Of a stretch of DNA of 33,935 bases, positions 15,490 through 22,998 are shown in pieces. The notes beneath the pieces are model-generated. The model searched no databases. It was not told the origin of the DNA and saw only the letters and a list, made by a program, of their open reading frames with translations. The DNA lies in the NCBI GenBank assembly GCA_023384455.1, contig JAHDWH010000049.1, positions 1 to 33,935 of the forward strand, written 5' to 3'. A program made the translations under genes and the position numbers. Source of the DNA: Caldilineaceae bacterium. Lineage in GTDB: Bacteria > Chloroflexota > Anaerolineae > Caldilineales > Caldilineaceae. Positions within the stretch are counted from its first letter, which is position 1, and each line of letters opens with the position of its first letter.

Positions 15490-16953
15490 ATGAACCTGAA
15501 ACGTCTTTCGTTTCTTGCCGTGCTGGTGATGGCCGCGCTGGTCTTGGCCGCGTGTCCCGCCCCAGCCCCGGCAGCACCCGCCGAAGCCCCCGCCGCGGCT
15601 GAAGCGCCTGCCCCCGCGGCAGAGCCGACCAAAGCCCCCGAGGCCGAACCGACCGCAGCCCCCGCCGCGGAGCCAGAAGTCTGTGGACCCGCCGCCGATG
15701 GCCCCCTGGCCGGTGTCGATCCCCGGGGTCAGAATGTGGTTTGGGGGCACAACCACTCCGGCTCCCGGGAAGAAAAATTGTTGGTACTCCTAGAGCAATT
15801 CGCTGGTAATGAGTGTGGCATTACCATCGAAGCCCAGAACCAGGGCAGCTACAACGACATCCGCGATAAAATGAACGCCAACATTGCTTCCGGAGAGACC
15901 CCTATCGATCTGGTCGTCGGCTACCAGAACGATCAGGCAACTTACCAACTCAATGATGGTCTTGTTGACCTGAACACTTACGTGGACGATCCCACTTGGG
16001 GTTTGAGTGCTGACGAAAAAGCTGATTTCTTTTCCAGTTTCTTCGATCAGAGTGTCCATGTGATGTTCGACAACCAGCGGCTCGGCTTCCCGCCCAACCG
16101 CTCGATGGAAGTGCTCTACTACAACCAGACTTGGCTGGAAGAACTTGGCTTTACTGGCCCGCCCGTCAGCCCGGATGAATTCAAGGAAATGGCTTGCGCG
16201 GCGGCGGCCGCCAATGGCGACGGCACCGGCGGCTTCATCCTGCGCGATGACGCCTCGGCTGTGGCCTCCTGGACCTACGCCTTTGGCGGCGACGTGCTGA
16301 CCGAAGATGGCACGGCCTACAACTACAGCAGTCAAGCCACCGTCGATGCCCTCTCCTTCCTGAAGGGTATGGCTGCCGAAGGCTGCGCCTATCTCTTTAC
16401 CGAAGGCTTCCCGAATCCTGAATTTGCCGCCCGCCGGGCACTCTTTACTATGGGATCCAGCTCCGGAATCCCCTTCTATGGCAACGATGTCAATACCGTT
16501 GCCACGGAAAATAAGAAGGACGCTGATACTTGGGGTGTGACCGCTATCCCCCACACCACCGCGGACCCCGTGCAGAATGTCTACGGCGGCGATGTGATGA
16601 TCCCGGTTACCACCCCGGAAAGACAATTGGCCGCCTGGATTTTCATTAAGTGGTTTACCTCCCCCGAAATCCAAGCCGAATGGTCTCGCATCAGTGGCTA
16701 CTTCCCCACTCGGGTCAGCGCAGGTCAATTCCTGACCGATTACTACGAGGCCAATCCCCAGTGGGCACAGGCCGCCGCGTTGCTGCCCTTCAGCTACTAC
16801 GAACCCCAATTGATCTCCTACACGGCTGTGCGCGATGCAGCCGAGGAAGCCTTCAACGCGATTATGCAGGGCGCAGATGTACAGGCCACCCTGGATGGTC
16901 TGACCAAATTTGCCAACGAAGAACAGGCAGATCAAATGTCCGAGGTGCAATAA
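15490..16953 (+). CDS. Sugar ABC transporter substrate-binding lipoprotein
   Basis: A 487-residue family-1 solute-binding lipoprotein. The signal peptide [22 protein letters not shown] has a lipobox ending at Cys22, followed by an Ala/Pro/Glu-rich linker (about 23-70). The mature part starts [22 protein letters not shown] and includes [33 protein letters not shown], and a C-terminal [20 protein letters not shown], all typical. The ATG at 15490 is chosen because AAGGAG lies 8 nt upstream; the longer in-frame extension has no such signal. By position it is the binding protein of importer 2. The ligand is unknown. Confidence 0.94.
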   Translation: MNLKRLSFLAVLVMAALVLAACPAPAPAAPAEAPAAAEAPAPAAEPTKAPEAEPTAAPAAEPEVCGPAADGPLAGVDPRGQNVVWGHNHSGSREEKLLVLLEQFAGNECGITIEAQNQGSYNDIRDKMNANIASGETPIDLVVGYQNDQATYQLNDGLVDLNTYVDDPTWGLSADEKADFFSSFFDQSVHVMFDNQRLGFPPNRSMEVLYYNQTWLEELGFTGPPVSPDEFKEMACAAAAANGDGTGGFILRDDASAVASWTYAFGGDVLTEDGTAYNYSSQATVDALSFLKGMAAEGCAYLFTEGFPNPEFAARRALFTMGSSSGIPFYGNDVNTVATENKKDADTWGVTAIPHTTADPVQNVYGGDVMIPVTTPERQLAAWIFIKWFTSPEIQAEWSRISGYFPTRVSAGQFLTDYYEANPQWAQAAALLPFSYYEPQLISYTAVRDAAEEAFNAIMQGADVQATLDGLTKFANEEQADQMSEVQ

Positions 16954-17010
16954 AGAGTAACCGGTTATCACTACTTCGTTGAAGGCAGTTGATACCTGAA
17001 TATTCTGAGT

Positions 17011-17052
17011 AAAAAGAGAGGGGGGAGTCGAATCGACTTCCCCCTCTTTTTT
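17011..17052. terminator. Bidirectional intrinsic terminator
   Basis: A long stem centred on 17032 (GAGGGGGGAGTCGA pairing with TCGACTTCCCCCTC) has A-tract on one side and seven or more T on the other. It serves the plus-strand binding protein and the convergent minus-strand deacetylase. Confidence 0.92.
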
Positions 17053-17834
17053 TACTTTTCTTCTTCCTTCTTCTCTTCCTCTGCCGGGCGACCCCGGGGT
17101 CGGTCGAAGCGCAGCCCCCGGAAGCGCTCGAAGTGGCGCAGGCTGCCGTCCTCCTGCTTCTCGCCCCAGCGCTCCTTCAGCCATTTCTCCATCTGCCCCG
17201 GTTCAGGGAACTGGCTGGTGTGGGAAAGAATAGAGCGGATTTTCGTCTCCATATCAGCGGTCACGTCAATCTCCACATCAGCGTCGTCGTGGCCGCTGAT
17301 GTAAAGCTGGCTGATTTTGTGGGGGCGATAACCCTCGTTCGCCATATCCGGGTAGAACATCGGGTTGTCCGCGGCGGGGAAGATGGCTTCCAGCGCCACC
17401 AGACCCGCGTTGCGGTGGTCCGGGTGGTTGATGTAGCCATTGCCCGAAAAGTAGCGCTCCGGGCTGGGACAGATGATCAGTTGGGGGCGAATGCGCCGAA
17501 TCTCCCGCACCACCCGTTTGCGGATTTCCGGCGTGGGGCGCAGGAAGCCGTCTTCCTCGTCCATAAAGATCACATCCTTCACACTGGAGAGCGCGGCCGC
17601 GGCCCGCTGCTCCTCTTTGCGCATCAGAATCAACTGATTGCGGGTGATCAGCGGGTTGTGGTTGCCCTTATCCCCGTTGGTCAAAATCATATACGTAACT
17701 TCAATGCCCTGGCGTGCCATCTGCATCGCCGTGCCAGAGCAGGAAAAGTCCGGGTCGTCCGGGTGGGCCATAATCACCAGCACCCGCTCGACACCGGCCC
17801 AGTCTGGCGGCTGTATCGTTTTTTCTTCACTCAT
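17052..17834 (-). CDS. PIG-L/LmbE family deacetylase
   Basis: A 260-residue zinc-dependent N-acetylglucosaminyl-deacetylase family protein with AHPDD (23-27) and HPDH (137-140) metal and catalytic motifs. The C-terminus is unusually charged ([12 protein letters not shown]). Family members deacetylate GlcNAc conjugates such as mycothiol or bacillithiol precursors, or PI-GlcNAc; the substrate is not determinable here. The ATG at 17834 with GGAAG about 7 nt upstream is preferred to an in-frame ATG 33 nt earlier. Confidence 0.92.
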   Translation of the reverse strand: MSEEKTIQPPDWAGVERVLVIMAHPDDPDFSCSGTAMQMARQGIEVTYMILTNGDKGNHNPLITRNQLILMRKEEQRAAAALSSVKDVIFMDEEDGFLRPTPEIRKRVVREIRRIRPQLIICPSPERYFSGNGYINHPDHRNAGLVALEAIFPAADNPMFYPDMANEGYRPHKISQLYISGHDDADVEIDVTADMETKIRSILSHTSQFPEPGQMEKWLKERWGEKQEDGSLRHFERFRGLRFDRPRGRPAEEEKKEEEK

Positions 17835-17873
17835 CCCACACTTCCTTCCATTTCTGATTGGGGTCATTACTCA

Positions 17874-17935
17874 GGTGCGACGCACTCGCCAAAAGACATC
17901 TCTCATGCAAAATTGTGTGGCGGGTGCGTCGCACC
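17874..17935. repeat. GTGCG-N-CGCAC palindrome pair
   Basis: GGTGCGACGCACTCGCC (17874-17890) and GGCGGGTGCGTCGCACC (17919-17935) are inverted copies with one mismatch. Each arm is itself a GTGCG-N-CGCAC mini-hairpin. The same unit occurs at 29534-29597. Confidence 0.88.
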
Positions 17936-18020
17936 GGTTGCCTGAGCGGCTACGCTTTGGGAAAGGCCATACAGATCGAGTTTCTTGGAAGAAACTCGGT
18001 TTGTCAAATCGTCTGGACCG

Positions 18021-18055
18021 CAGAAAAGAAAAACCCCTGCTTCGGCAGGGGTTTT
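18021..18055 (-). terminator. Intrinsic terminator of the ferredoxin gene
   Basis: An 11-bp perfect stem (18030-18040 with 18045-18055, AAAACCCCTGC) has a 4-nt loop; in the minus direction it is followed by TTCTTTTCTG. Confidence 0.92.
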
Positions 18056-18076
18056 GGCCTTCAGACGAACCGGTTC

Positions 18077-18361
18077 TCAGCCACCCATTTCCAGCGCAGC
18101 GTAGCCGGGACCAACACCTTCGGTGAAGAACATCGCGTTCAGTTCGGTGGTGTAGGCATATTCTTCCGGCAGATCTTCTTCGGGCAGAATGGCGTCCACT
18201 GGACACTCGGGCACACACGCACCACAGTCGATACAGGTGTCGGGATCGATGTAGTACCAGGGCCATTCTTCTTCGGGCTGGCCGGGGATAATGCACTCGA
18301 CGGGACAAACTTCAACACAAGCACCGTCGCGGATGCACAGGTCAAAAATAACGTGGGTCAT
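18077..18361 (-). CDS. Seven-iron-type dicluster ferredoxin
   Basis: A 94-residue cytoplasmic electron carrier. The first cluster motif is C9-x2-D12-x2-C15-x3-C19-P-x2-C23: Cys is replaced by Asp at the second position, which favours a [3Fe-4S] or Asp-ligated [4Fe-4S] cluster. The second motif is a complete C43-x2-C46-x2-C49-x3-C53-P for [4Fe-4S]. The sequence resembles Thermus-type 7Fe ferredoxins (CVEVCPVEC, CIDCGACVPECPVDAI). The C-terminal extension of about 40 residues is also family-typical. GAGGAGG lies about 10 nt before the ATG. It is monocistronic, with its own promoter and terminator. Confidence 0.95.
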   Translation of the reverse strand: MTHVIFDLCIRDGACVEVCPVECIIPGQPEEEWPWYYIDPDTCIDCGACVPECPVDAILPEEDLPEEYAYTTELNAMFFTEGVGPGYAALEMGG

Positions 18362-18404
18362 TGTTGGTAAGCCTCCTCAAAAAGAGCAGTGGTCAATTGG
18401 TTCT

Positions 18405-18437
18405 CGTAGCACCTGACCACCAGGAGGGGTCAGCTAC
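18405..18437. repeat. GTAG...CTAC palindrome in the ferredoxin leader
   Basis: CGTAGC...CTGACC and GGTCAG-CTACG form a nested hairpin in the 5' leader of the ferredoxin mRNA. It belongs to the GTAG/CTAC-bounded repeat architecture seen elsewhere. Confidence 0.7.
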
Positions 18438-18530
18438 GAACAGAGCAACGATACAACAATACAATAGGGCTTTCTCCTGCGCAAATCCGGCAATGTGCGG
18501 ATATACCAAAAAGAGCAGCGCCTCACACGC

Positions 18531-18564
18531 ATTGTACATAGCCTGGGTTGGACTGTCAACCCAG
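18531..18564 (-). promoter_or_regulatory. Ferredoxin promoter embedded in an inverted repeat
   Basis: On the minus strand, TTGACA (18554-18559) and TACAAT (18531-18536) are exactly 17 bp apart. The -35 lies inside CTGGGTTG-N6-CAACCCAG (18543-18564) and overlaps the stop codon of the upstream patatin gene. The leader is about 160 nt. Confidence 0.82.
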
Positions 18565-19398
18565 ACCTAAATCGCGCTTGATTTTCGGTACAATCAGCTC
18601 CGCTGCGTCCCGCCCGGCTTGGATCAACTCATCTTTGTGCCCCAAATCAATCAGGCTGAGATGGCCGATGGCGGGTATAATCACCCGGTCAGCCTCGGCC
18701 CCCTCGTTGTGGGTGGAGCGCATCAGCATATAGAGTGCAGTGACGGTCAATTCCATCACATTGGCCGGTTCTTTACCCCCTACCGTTCCTGGCGGCAGCA
18801 GATCCACCGCAATCACATAATCCGCGCCCAGACGCCGGGCGACCGAGACCGGCAGATTGTTCAGCGTGCCCCCATCCACCAGCATTCGGTCACCCATACG
18901 GGTGGGGGTGAAGATACCCGGCACGCTGGAACTGGCACGCAGAGCCGCCGACAGTTTGCCCGTGTTGATAGCCACCAGCTCGCCCCGCACAATATCCGCG
19001 GCTACCGCGGCAAAGGGAATGGACAGTTGCTCGAATGTGCTGGGGCGATCTACCAGCAATTCCTCGATCCATTGGGCGGCTTTGTCAAAATTGAGCAGCC
19101 CCATTTTGGGTATGCCAAAGCTGGCGATCTCCAGCCAGTTCAGCTTTTGTGCCTCCTTGCGCATCTCGGCGGTGGTGAAACCAGCCGCGTACAGCCCGCC
19201 GGCAATCGCGCCCGCGCTCGTCCCCGCGATACAATCGATGGGGATATGCGCCTCCTCCAGCACTTCCAGCACGCCGATATGGGCAAAGCCCCTGGCCGCG
19301 CCGCCGCCCAGGGCCAGCCCCACCCGCTGTCGGGGCGGCTTGCCCTCCCACACAATCGGCAACATTCGCTCGCGTTCATACTGCTCCATCAGGTCCAC
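18556..19398 (-). CDS. Patatin-like phospholipase (RssA/NTE type)
   Basis: A 280-residue lipid acyl hydrolase. The oxyanion hole is GLALGGGAARGFAHIG (27-42), the nucleophile elbow GTSAG has Ser61, and the dyad Asp is in DGGTLNNLP (D175). There is no signal peptide, so it acts in the cytoplasm or at the inner membrane face. The GTG at 19398 has AGGAGG 4 nt upstream; an ATG at 19389 is 9 nt further on and also possible. The C-terminus overlaps the ferredoxin promoter. The substrate lipid is unknown. Confidence 0.93.
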   Translation of the reverse strand: MDLMEQYERERMLPIVWEGKPPRQRVGLALGGGAARGFAHIGVLEVLEEAHIPIDCIAGTSAGAIAGGLYAAGFTTAEMRKEAQKLNWLEIASFGIPKMGLLNFDKAAQWIEELLVDRPSTFEQLSIPFAAVAADIVRGELVAINTGKLSAALRASSSVPGIFTPTRMGDRMLVDGGTLNNLPVSVARRLGADYVIAVDLLPPGTVGGKEPANVMELTVTALYMLMRSTHNEGAEADRVIIPAIGHLSLIDLGHKDELIQAGRDAAELIVPKIKRDLGLG

Positions 19399-19458
19399 GG
19401 AACCTCCTTTGATTCACAGCAGGGGCGTTGGACAGCCCGGCGAATACGACCCGCAATG

Positions 19459-19514
19459 CGTAGTGCGTGGTGCGTGAACTGATGGGGATTTTTGTAAACG
19501 CACCACGCACAACG
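19459..19514. repeat. GTGCGTGGTGCGT inverted repeat
   Basis: GTGCGTGGTGCGT and ACGCACCACGCAC form inverted arms between the MFS and patatin genes. A related form, GTAGTGTTTGGTGC, is at 27450-27491. Confidence 0.8.
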
Positions 19515-19528
19515 CTCCGCAACGTCTG

Positions 19529-20716
19529 TTAATCCCCCTGCACAGACGCAGGCGTAACCACCGTCCGGGTGACCACATCCCGCTCCAGAAAGAGGGCGGC
19601 TAGGCCCGCGCCCAGGGGCAGCAATGCCATCACCAGCAAAACCAGGGGCAGGCTGACAAAATCTGCGGCCCAGCCGCCCAGCCCGGTTCCCGCCGCGCCG
19701 GCTGCGAACATAAATCCCAGCACCGCGCCGCTGGCCAGGCCCTGGCGTTTGGGCAGCAAATTCTGGGCCATCACCACCAGAATACTGTGGGGTGCGCCGA
19801 TGAGCAGACCGCCAATCCCTGCGGCCAGGGCAAAGGCCCAGCCGCTGCTGTAGAGCATCCAAACGGTGAAGGGGGCGGCCAAGAACGAGGCCCAAATCAG
19901 CAGCGTCCGATGGGACATCCGATCCCCCAGAATGCCCCCGCCCAGTGTGCCGATGGCCAGGGTCAGGCTGAAGATGCCCACCATCAGACCGTAGGTAGAG
20001 GGCGTATAGCCCTGGTCGGCCAGGAATTTGGGCAGTAGGCCGTAGTAGCCGGATTGGACGGTGGCGCGCAGACCGACGACCAGCACAAAGGCCACAAAGA
20101 CCGAACGGCGCAGGGCGGCCCGGCTGCGCTGCTTGCCAGGGCTGGCGCTGTGGCTCTGGTGGTGGGCAAAGTCGGCGGGCTGTTGCAGCCAGAGGGCCAT
20201 CAAAAAGACCAGAGGCAGCGACGCCCCGGCCAGAATCCGCACCCCAGCCAGCCCGGAACTCTCCAACAGAAAGCCGGCCAGGACCGGGCCGAGGGCCAGA
20301 CCGGTCTGCCCCAACAGAAAGAAGATGGCCGTGGAACTGGACGCCCGCCCCCGACCCGCTTCGCTGGCATTCATTGCCCCCTGGGGGTGAAAGGCCGCGC
20401 TGCCCAGCGCGGCCAGGGACATCAGCAGCAGGAGCAGGGGATAGCTGGTGGAAAAAGTGGCTGCCCAATAGAAAGTGGCGGTCCAGGCCAGCCCGGCCGC
20501 ACCCAGCCAGCGCCCGCCAATCCGGTCTGCCAGCACACCGAAAAAGGGCTGGGTGAGAGAACCGACCAACTGGTAGATCATCACACCCACGCCGATTTGG
20601 CTGTTGCTCAGGTCAAAGGGCACGGCCAGCACAGTCAGAATCATTGCTACGGACGAACCGAGGATATCGATGGCCAGATGGCCCAGGGAAACAGATGAAA
20701 GACGGCGCAGATTCAT
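19529..20716 (-). CDS. MFS exporter, fosmidomycin-resistance (Fsr)-like
   Basis: A 395-residue 12-TM major facilitator. It has the N-terminal LGHLAIDILGSSV, loop motif GVLADRIGGRWLG, and GSAAFHPQGAMNASEAG after TM4, which is characteristic of Fsr-type exporters. Twelve hydrophobic segments alternate with short loops, and there is a longer central loop (FAHHQSHSASPGKQRSR). The likely role is drug or metabolite efflux by proton antiport; the substrate is unknown. It has its own promoter with an operator-like palindrome. Confidence 0.9.
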   Translation of the reverse strand: MNLRRLSSVSLGHLAIDILGSSVAMILTVLAVPFDLSNSQIGVGVMIYQLVGSLTQPFFGVLADRIGGRWLGAAGLAWTATFYWAATFSTSYPLLLLLMSLAALGSAAFHPQGAMNASEAGRGRASSSTAIFFLLGQTGLALGPVLAGFLLESSGLAGVRILAGASLPLVFLMALWLQQPADFAHHQSHSASPGKQRSRAALRRSVFVAFVLVVGLRATVQSGYYGLLPKFLADQGYTPSTYGLMVGIFSLTLAIGTLGGGILGDRMSHRTLLIWASFLAAPFTVWMLYSSGWAFALAAGIGGLLIGAPHSILVVMAQNLLPKRQGLASGAVLGFMFAAGAAGTGLGGWAADFVSLPLVLLVMALLPLGAGLAALFLERDVVTRTVVTPASVQGD

Positions 20717-20741
20717 AGAGACTCCAGTGGCGGGGTACGGC

Positions 20742-20800
20742 CATAAACCGGTTTATGAAACGTTCGGCTTATTGTACCAGAGAGCGCAAGCCGCCATCAA
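20742..20800 (-). promoter_or_regulatory. MFS promoter with LacI-type operator
   Basis: On the minus strand, TTGATG (20795-20800) and TACAAT (20771-20776) are spaced by 18 bp. Just downstream of the expected start point is a perfect 16-bp palindrome CATAAACCGGTTTATG (20742-20757). The AAACCGGTTT core is characteristic of LacI-family operators, and the position suits repression. Confidence 0.65.
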
Positions 20801-20807
20801 ACGAACA

Positions 20808-20838
20808 GGCCGACTATCCATTCGGATGGATAGTCGGC
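20808..20838. repeat. 14-bp perfect hairpin with TCGG loop
   Basis: GGCCGACTATCCAT (20808-20821) pairs with 20825-20838 region around a 4-nt loop. It lies just upstream of the MFS promoter, and no T-tract follows on either strand. Confidence 0.85.
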
Positions 20839-20917
20839 CCGTCGGGGGAAGAAAGGAGGAACACAGATTGCGCAGAAATCACAGATTTTCTGTATTGATC
20901 AACGAGATGATAAAACG

Positions 20918-20973
20918 TAGGTGCGATTTGCAACCGCACTTCTCCGGGTGAAAGTGCGGTTGCAAACCGCACC
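20918..20973. repeat. GTAGGTGCG...CGCACCTAC palindrome
   Basis: This has the same architecture as the 1-310 repeat: GTAGGTGCGATTTGCAACCGCAC and GTGCGGTTGCAAACCGCACCTAC-like arms (outline) around a short centre, each arm also a mini-hairpin. The rest of the 20840-21045 gap holds a GGTGACA-type repeat (21012-21041) and no gene. Confidence 0.85.
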
Positions 20974-21045
20974 TACAGATTTTTCCAAATGGAATCTGTA
21001 CGACTCGATTTGTCACCCGGTCAGCTTGTCACCTTGTCAAACAAA

Positions 21046-21480
21046 TCACCACTCCTCCGTGGACTCGTCCTGCTCGCCTACAATCGTAAAGACTCTTTCG
21101 GCGCGGGCGGGCGAGGGGAAAGCCCATTGGCTGCCCTGGGGCGGGGGCAACTGGGCGTACCCGTTGGCGGTTGGCTGGCCGTAGCCCTGCTGGCCGTAGC
21201 CCTGCTGGCCGTAGCCGGGGTAGGCGGGCGGGGCCAGTATCACAACCGGCATCTGGCCGTGACCGTTCTGGGGCTGGGCTGGAGAACGTAAGGTTGGCGG
21301 CTCGTTCTGGGCTGAGCGACGGGTGGCGGCCAGCATCAGCAGGGCCACAGGCAGACTGGCCAGCACGCCGAAGACGATACCCACCGCCATCCCCATCGCG
21401 TCTGTGCTGAGCGCGCCGCCTACACGCCACCCGGCAAAACCGACAAATATCAACAGCCCTACAATTGCCAAGCGTTTCAT
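21046..21480 (-). CDS. Two-TM protein with Pro/Gln/Gly/Tyr-rich tail, partner of the FtsK-like ATPase
   Basis: A 144-residue protein of no family I recognise. TM1 is about residues 4-24 and TM2 about 29-52, both followed by positive charge (AATRR), so the tail is cytoplasmic. The tail is rich in Pro, Gln, Gly and Tyr, with YGQQG repeats at 90-102 and PPPQG near 112-116. It ends in an acidic GEQDESTEEW. It lies 79 nt after the FtsK-like ATPase gene on the same strand. FtsK itself has TM segments, a Pro/Gln-rich linker and a motor; this protein supplies the first two, and the neighbour supplies the motor. I infer a membrane anchor for the ATPase. Confidence 0.78.
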   Translation of the reverse strand: MKRLAIVGLLIFVGFAGWRVGGALSTDAMGMAVGIVFGVLASLPVALLMLAATRRSAQNEPPTLRSPAQPQNGHGQMPVVILAPPAYPGYGQQGYGQQGYGQPTANGYAQLPPPQGSQWAFPSPARAERVFTIVGEQDESTEEW

Positions 21481-21502
21481 AGGGATACCCCATTTCGGCT
21501 AT

Positions 21503-21555
21503 CGTAGGTCGGATTGGCAATCCGACCAGGCGGACGGAATACCATTCCGCCCTAC
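21503..21555. repeat. Palindromic repeat between ATPase and membrane-protein genes
   Basis: GTAGGTCGGATTGGCAATCC (start) and a second mini-hairpin CGGAATACCATTCCG, ending CCCTAC, form an element in the 79-nt spacer. It is another GTAG/CTAC-bounded variant. Confidence 0.82.
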
Positions 21556-21559
21556 AAAT

Positions 21560-22696
21560 TTACATATTCCGCTTTAGTAGCCGGTCCAGCAGCGAACGGT
21601 GGGGCTGGGGTGGGGGGAGGGCTGGCAACTGCCTCTCCGGCAGGTCATCCGCCTCCCCTTCGTTCTGCCAGCGGCGAGAGGTGCGCCCACCGTTGCGCAG
21701 TTCGTTCGCCACCAGCGAGAGGTCCTGTGGCCCCAGCCAGGCCGCCTGGAAGCGCAGCACAGAGCCACGGGCCACCAGAATAAAATCGCCTCTGCCTTCC
21801 AGTTTGTCCGCCCCAGAATCGCTGATGCCAGAGGCGTAGCGGGCCTCGTCCGCGCCAGCCACCGCGCCCACCAGACGGACGGGAAAGTTGGCCTTCATCG
21901 CGCCGCCGATCAGCGCCGCCGTGGGCTTTTGGGTGCAGGCCACCAGATGGATACCCGCCTCCCGCCCCCGCTGGGCAATACGGGTCAGACAGGTCTCCAC
22001 CTCTTTGCTGCCGGTCTGGAGCAGATCGGCCAGCTCGTCCACGGCCACGACCAGCACCGGTGTACTGATAGCCTCGGCATCCCGTCGCTCCATCTCCCGC
22101 ACCAGCCAGGCCAGGCACGCCAGCGTGGCTTCTGGACTGTTTTGCACGCCGTTCAGCACGTGGGGCAGCCTAGCCAGAGGACCAAAGCCCCGGCCTTTGG
22201 GATCGATCAGAATCAGTTGCAGTTGGCTCTGGCGGTTGTGCATTGCCAGGGAAGTGAGAAGGGTGCGGGCCAGGGCGGTCTTGCCGCTGCCGGTGGTGCC
22301 GGCGATGAGGACGTGGGCCACATCCGGCGCGGTGAGACGCAGGAGAAGGGGAAAGCCCTGCTCGTCCATCCCCAGCACAGCCGAGGCCGGGGGCACGACG
22401 GTCAGCCGCTTGCAGAGGGGGAGCAGGCGCACAGGGCCTGGGTTGTCCCGGGGAATCTCGACGTTTATCTCGCCGCCGTCCCGGTAGATGCGGACCTCCC
22501 GGCTGCCCAGGGCCATCGCGATCTCTTCGGCCAGGGAGGAAACTTTGGAGACTTTCGTGCCCAGTTCGGTCGCCAGTTTGAACTGGACAAAGCGGGACGT
22601 GACTGTGCCGCGGTTGATCCGGCTGGGAATTCTGTGCTGGGCAAGCAATTGTTCGATCCGATCTGCCTGCATATTGAGTGTTTGATGCCGCCCCAT
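21560..22696 (-). CDS. TM-less FtsK/SpoIIIE-type DNA translocase ATPase, SOS-controlled
   Basis: A 378-residue motor. The N-terminal part (about 10-85) matches the FtsK alpha domain (VTSRFVQFKLATELGTKVSKVSSLAEEIAMAL in outline). The RecA-like beta domain has Walker A GTTGSGKT (133-140), Walker B VVAVDEL (D220, E221), LVACTQKP (252-259) and GRGDFILVARG. It lacks the membrane domain, the linker, and the winged-helix gamma domain that reads KOPS/SRS in FtsK/SpoIIIE. The ATG at 22696 has GGAGG about 6 nt upstream. The promoter carries a SOS box, so expression should rise after DNA damage. The downstream two-TM gene may encode its membrane anchor. A role in moving damaged or entrapped DNA is inference. 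Confidence 0.9.
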   Translation of the reverse strand: MGRHQTLNMQADRIEQLLAQHRIPSRINRGTVTSRFVQFKLATELGTKVSKVSSLAEEIAMALGSREVRIYRDGGEINVEIPRDNPGPVRLLPLCKRLTVVPPASAVLGMDEQGFPLLLRLTAPDVAHVLIAGTTGSGKTALARTLLTSLAMHNRQSQLQLILIDPKGRGFGPLARLPHVLNGVQNSPEATLACLAWLVREMERRDAEAISTPVLVVAVDELADLLQTGSKEVETCLTRIAQRGREAGIHLVACTQKPTAALIGGAMKANFPVRLVGAVAGADEARYASGISDSGADKLEGRGDFILVARGSVLRFQAAWLGPQDLSLVANELRNGGRTSRRWQNEGEADDLPERQLPALPPPQPHRSLLDRLLKRNM

Positions 22697-22832
22697 TTCG
22701 CCCTCCCCTTAAACAAAATATACCCGACATCCCCGACGCACCCCAGCGGGGGCGCGGCATAGACCAGGAAAGTGTAAAGGCTCGGTTTGTTCGTAAAGGC
22801 GCGTGGCGGACCTGCTCTATGGAGGTGACAAC

Positions 22833-22850
22833 ATCAGCTTTTTTGCTGAT
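22833..22850 (-). other. 5' stem-loop of the FtsK-like mRNA
   Basis: ATCAGC-N6-GCTGAT begins just downstream of the -10, so it would form the 5' end of the transcript; a 5' hairpin of this sort often protects mRNA. Confidence 0.5.
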
Positions 22851-22856
22851 AATTTT

Positions 22857-22885
22857 ACTATACAGAACATTTGTTCTAATGTCAA
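22857..22885 (-). promoter_or_regulatory. SOS-box promoter of the FtsK-like gene
   Basis: On the minus strand, TTGACA (22880-22885) and TATAGT (22857-22862) are exactly 17 bp apart. The spacer contains AGAACA-N2-TGTTCT (22864-22877), whose core GAAC-N4-GTTC matches the Bacillus-type LexA box perfectly. The placement between -35 and -10 is the same as at lexA. Confidence 0.88.
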
Positions 22886-22889
22886 GCGC

Positions 22890-22998
22890 GGATTGAGCGG
22901 ATTCTCGCGGATTTTTCTTCTTTATCCGCTTTTTTCCGCCTTTTCCGCGTCATCCGCGTTCTATATTCTGTATGTCACAGCATTCTGTATGTCACAGC
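22890..22998. repeat. CGCGGATT-type repeat and 17-bp tandem duplication
   Basis: The GCGGATT/CCGCGTT phrases (22890-22962) are of the same family as those near 24378-24450. A 17-bp unit ATTCTGTATGTCACAGC is tandemly duplicated (22965-22981, 22982-22998); the second copy contains the stop of the AIR-synthase-like gene. Confidence 0.8.

Noticed and set aside
15790-17184. 464-codon minus-strand open frame over the second binding-protein gene
   Set aside because: It crosses a strong bidirectional terminator and two real genes and has no domain signature.
21599-22762. Plus-strand open frame opposite the FtsK-like gene
   Set aside because: The composition is typical of an antisense shadow, and the minus-strand protein has intact Walker motifs.
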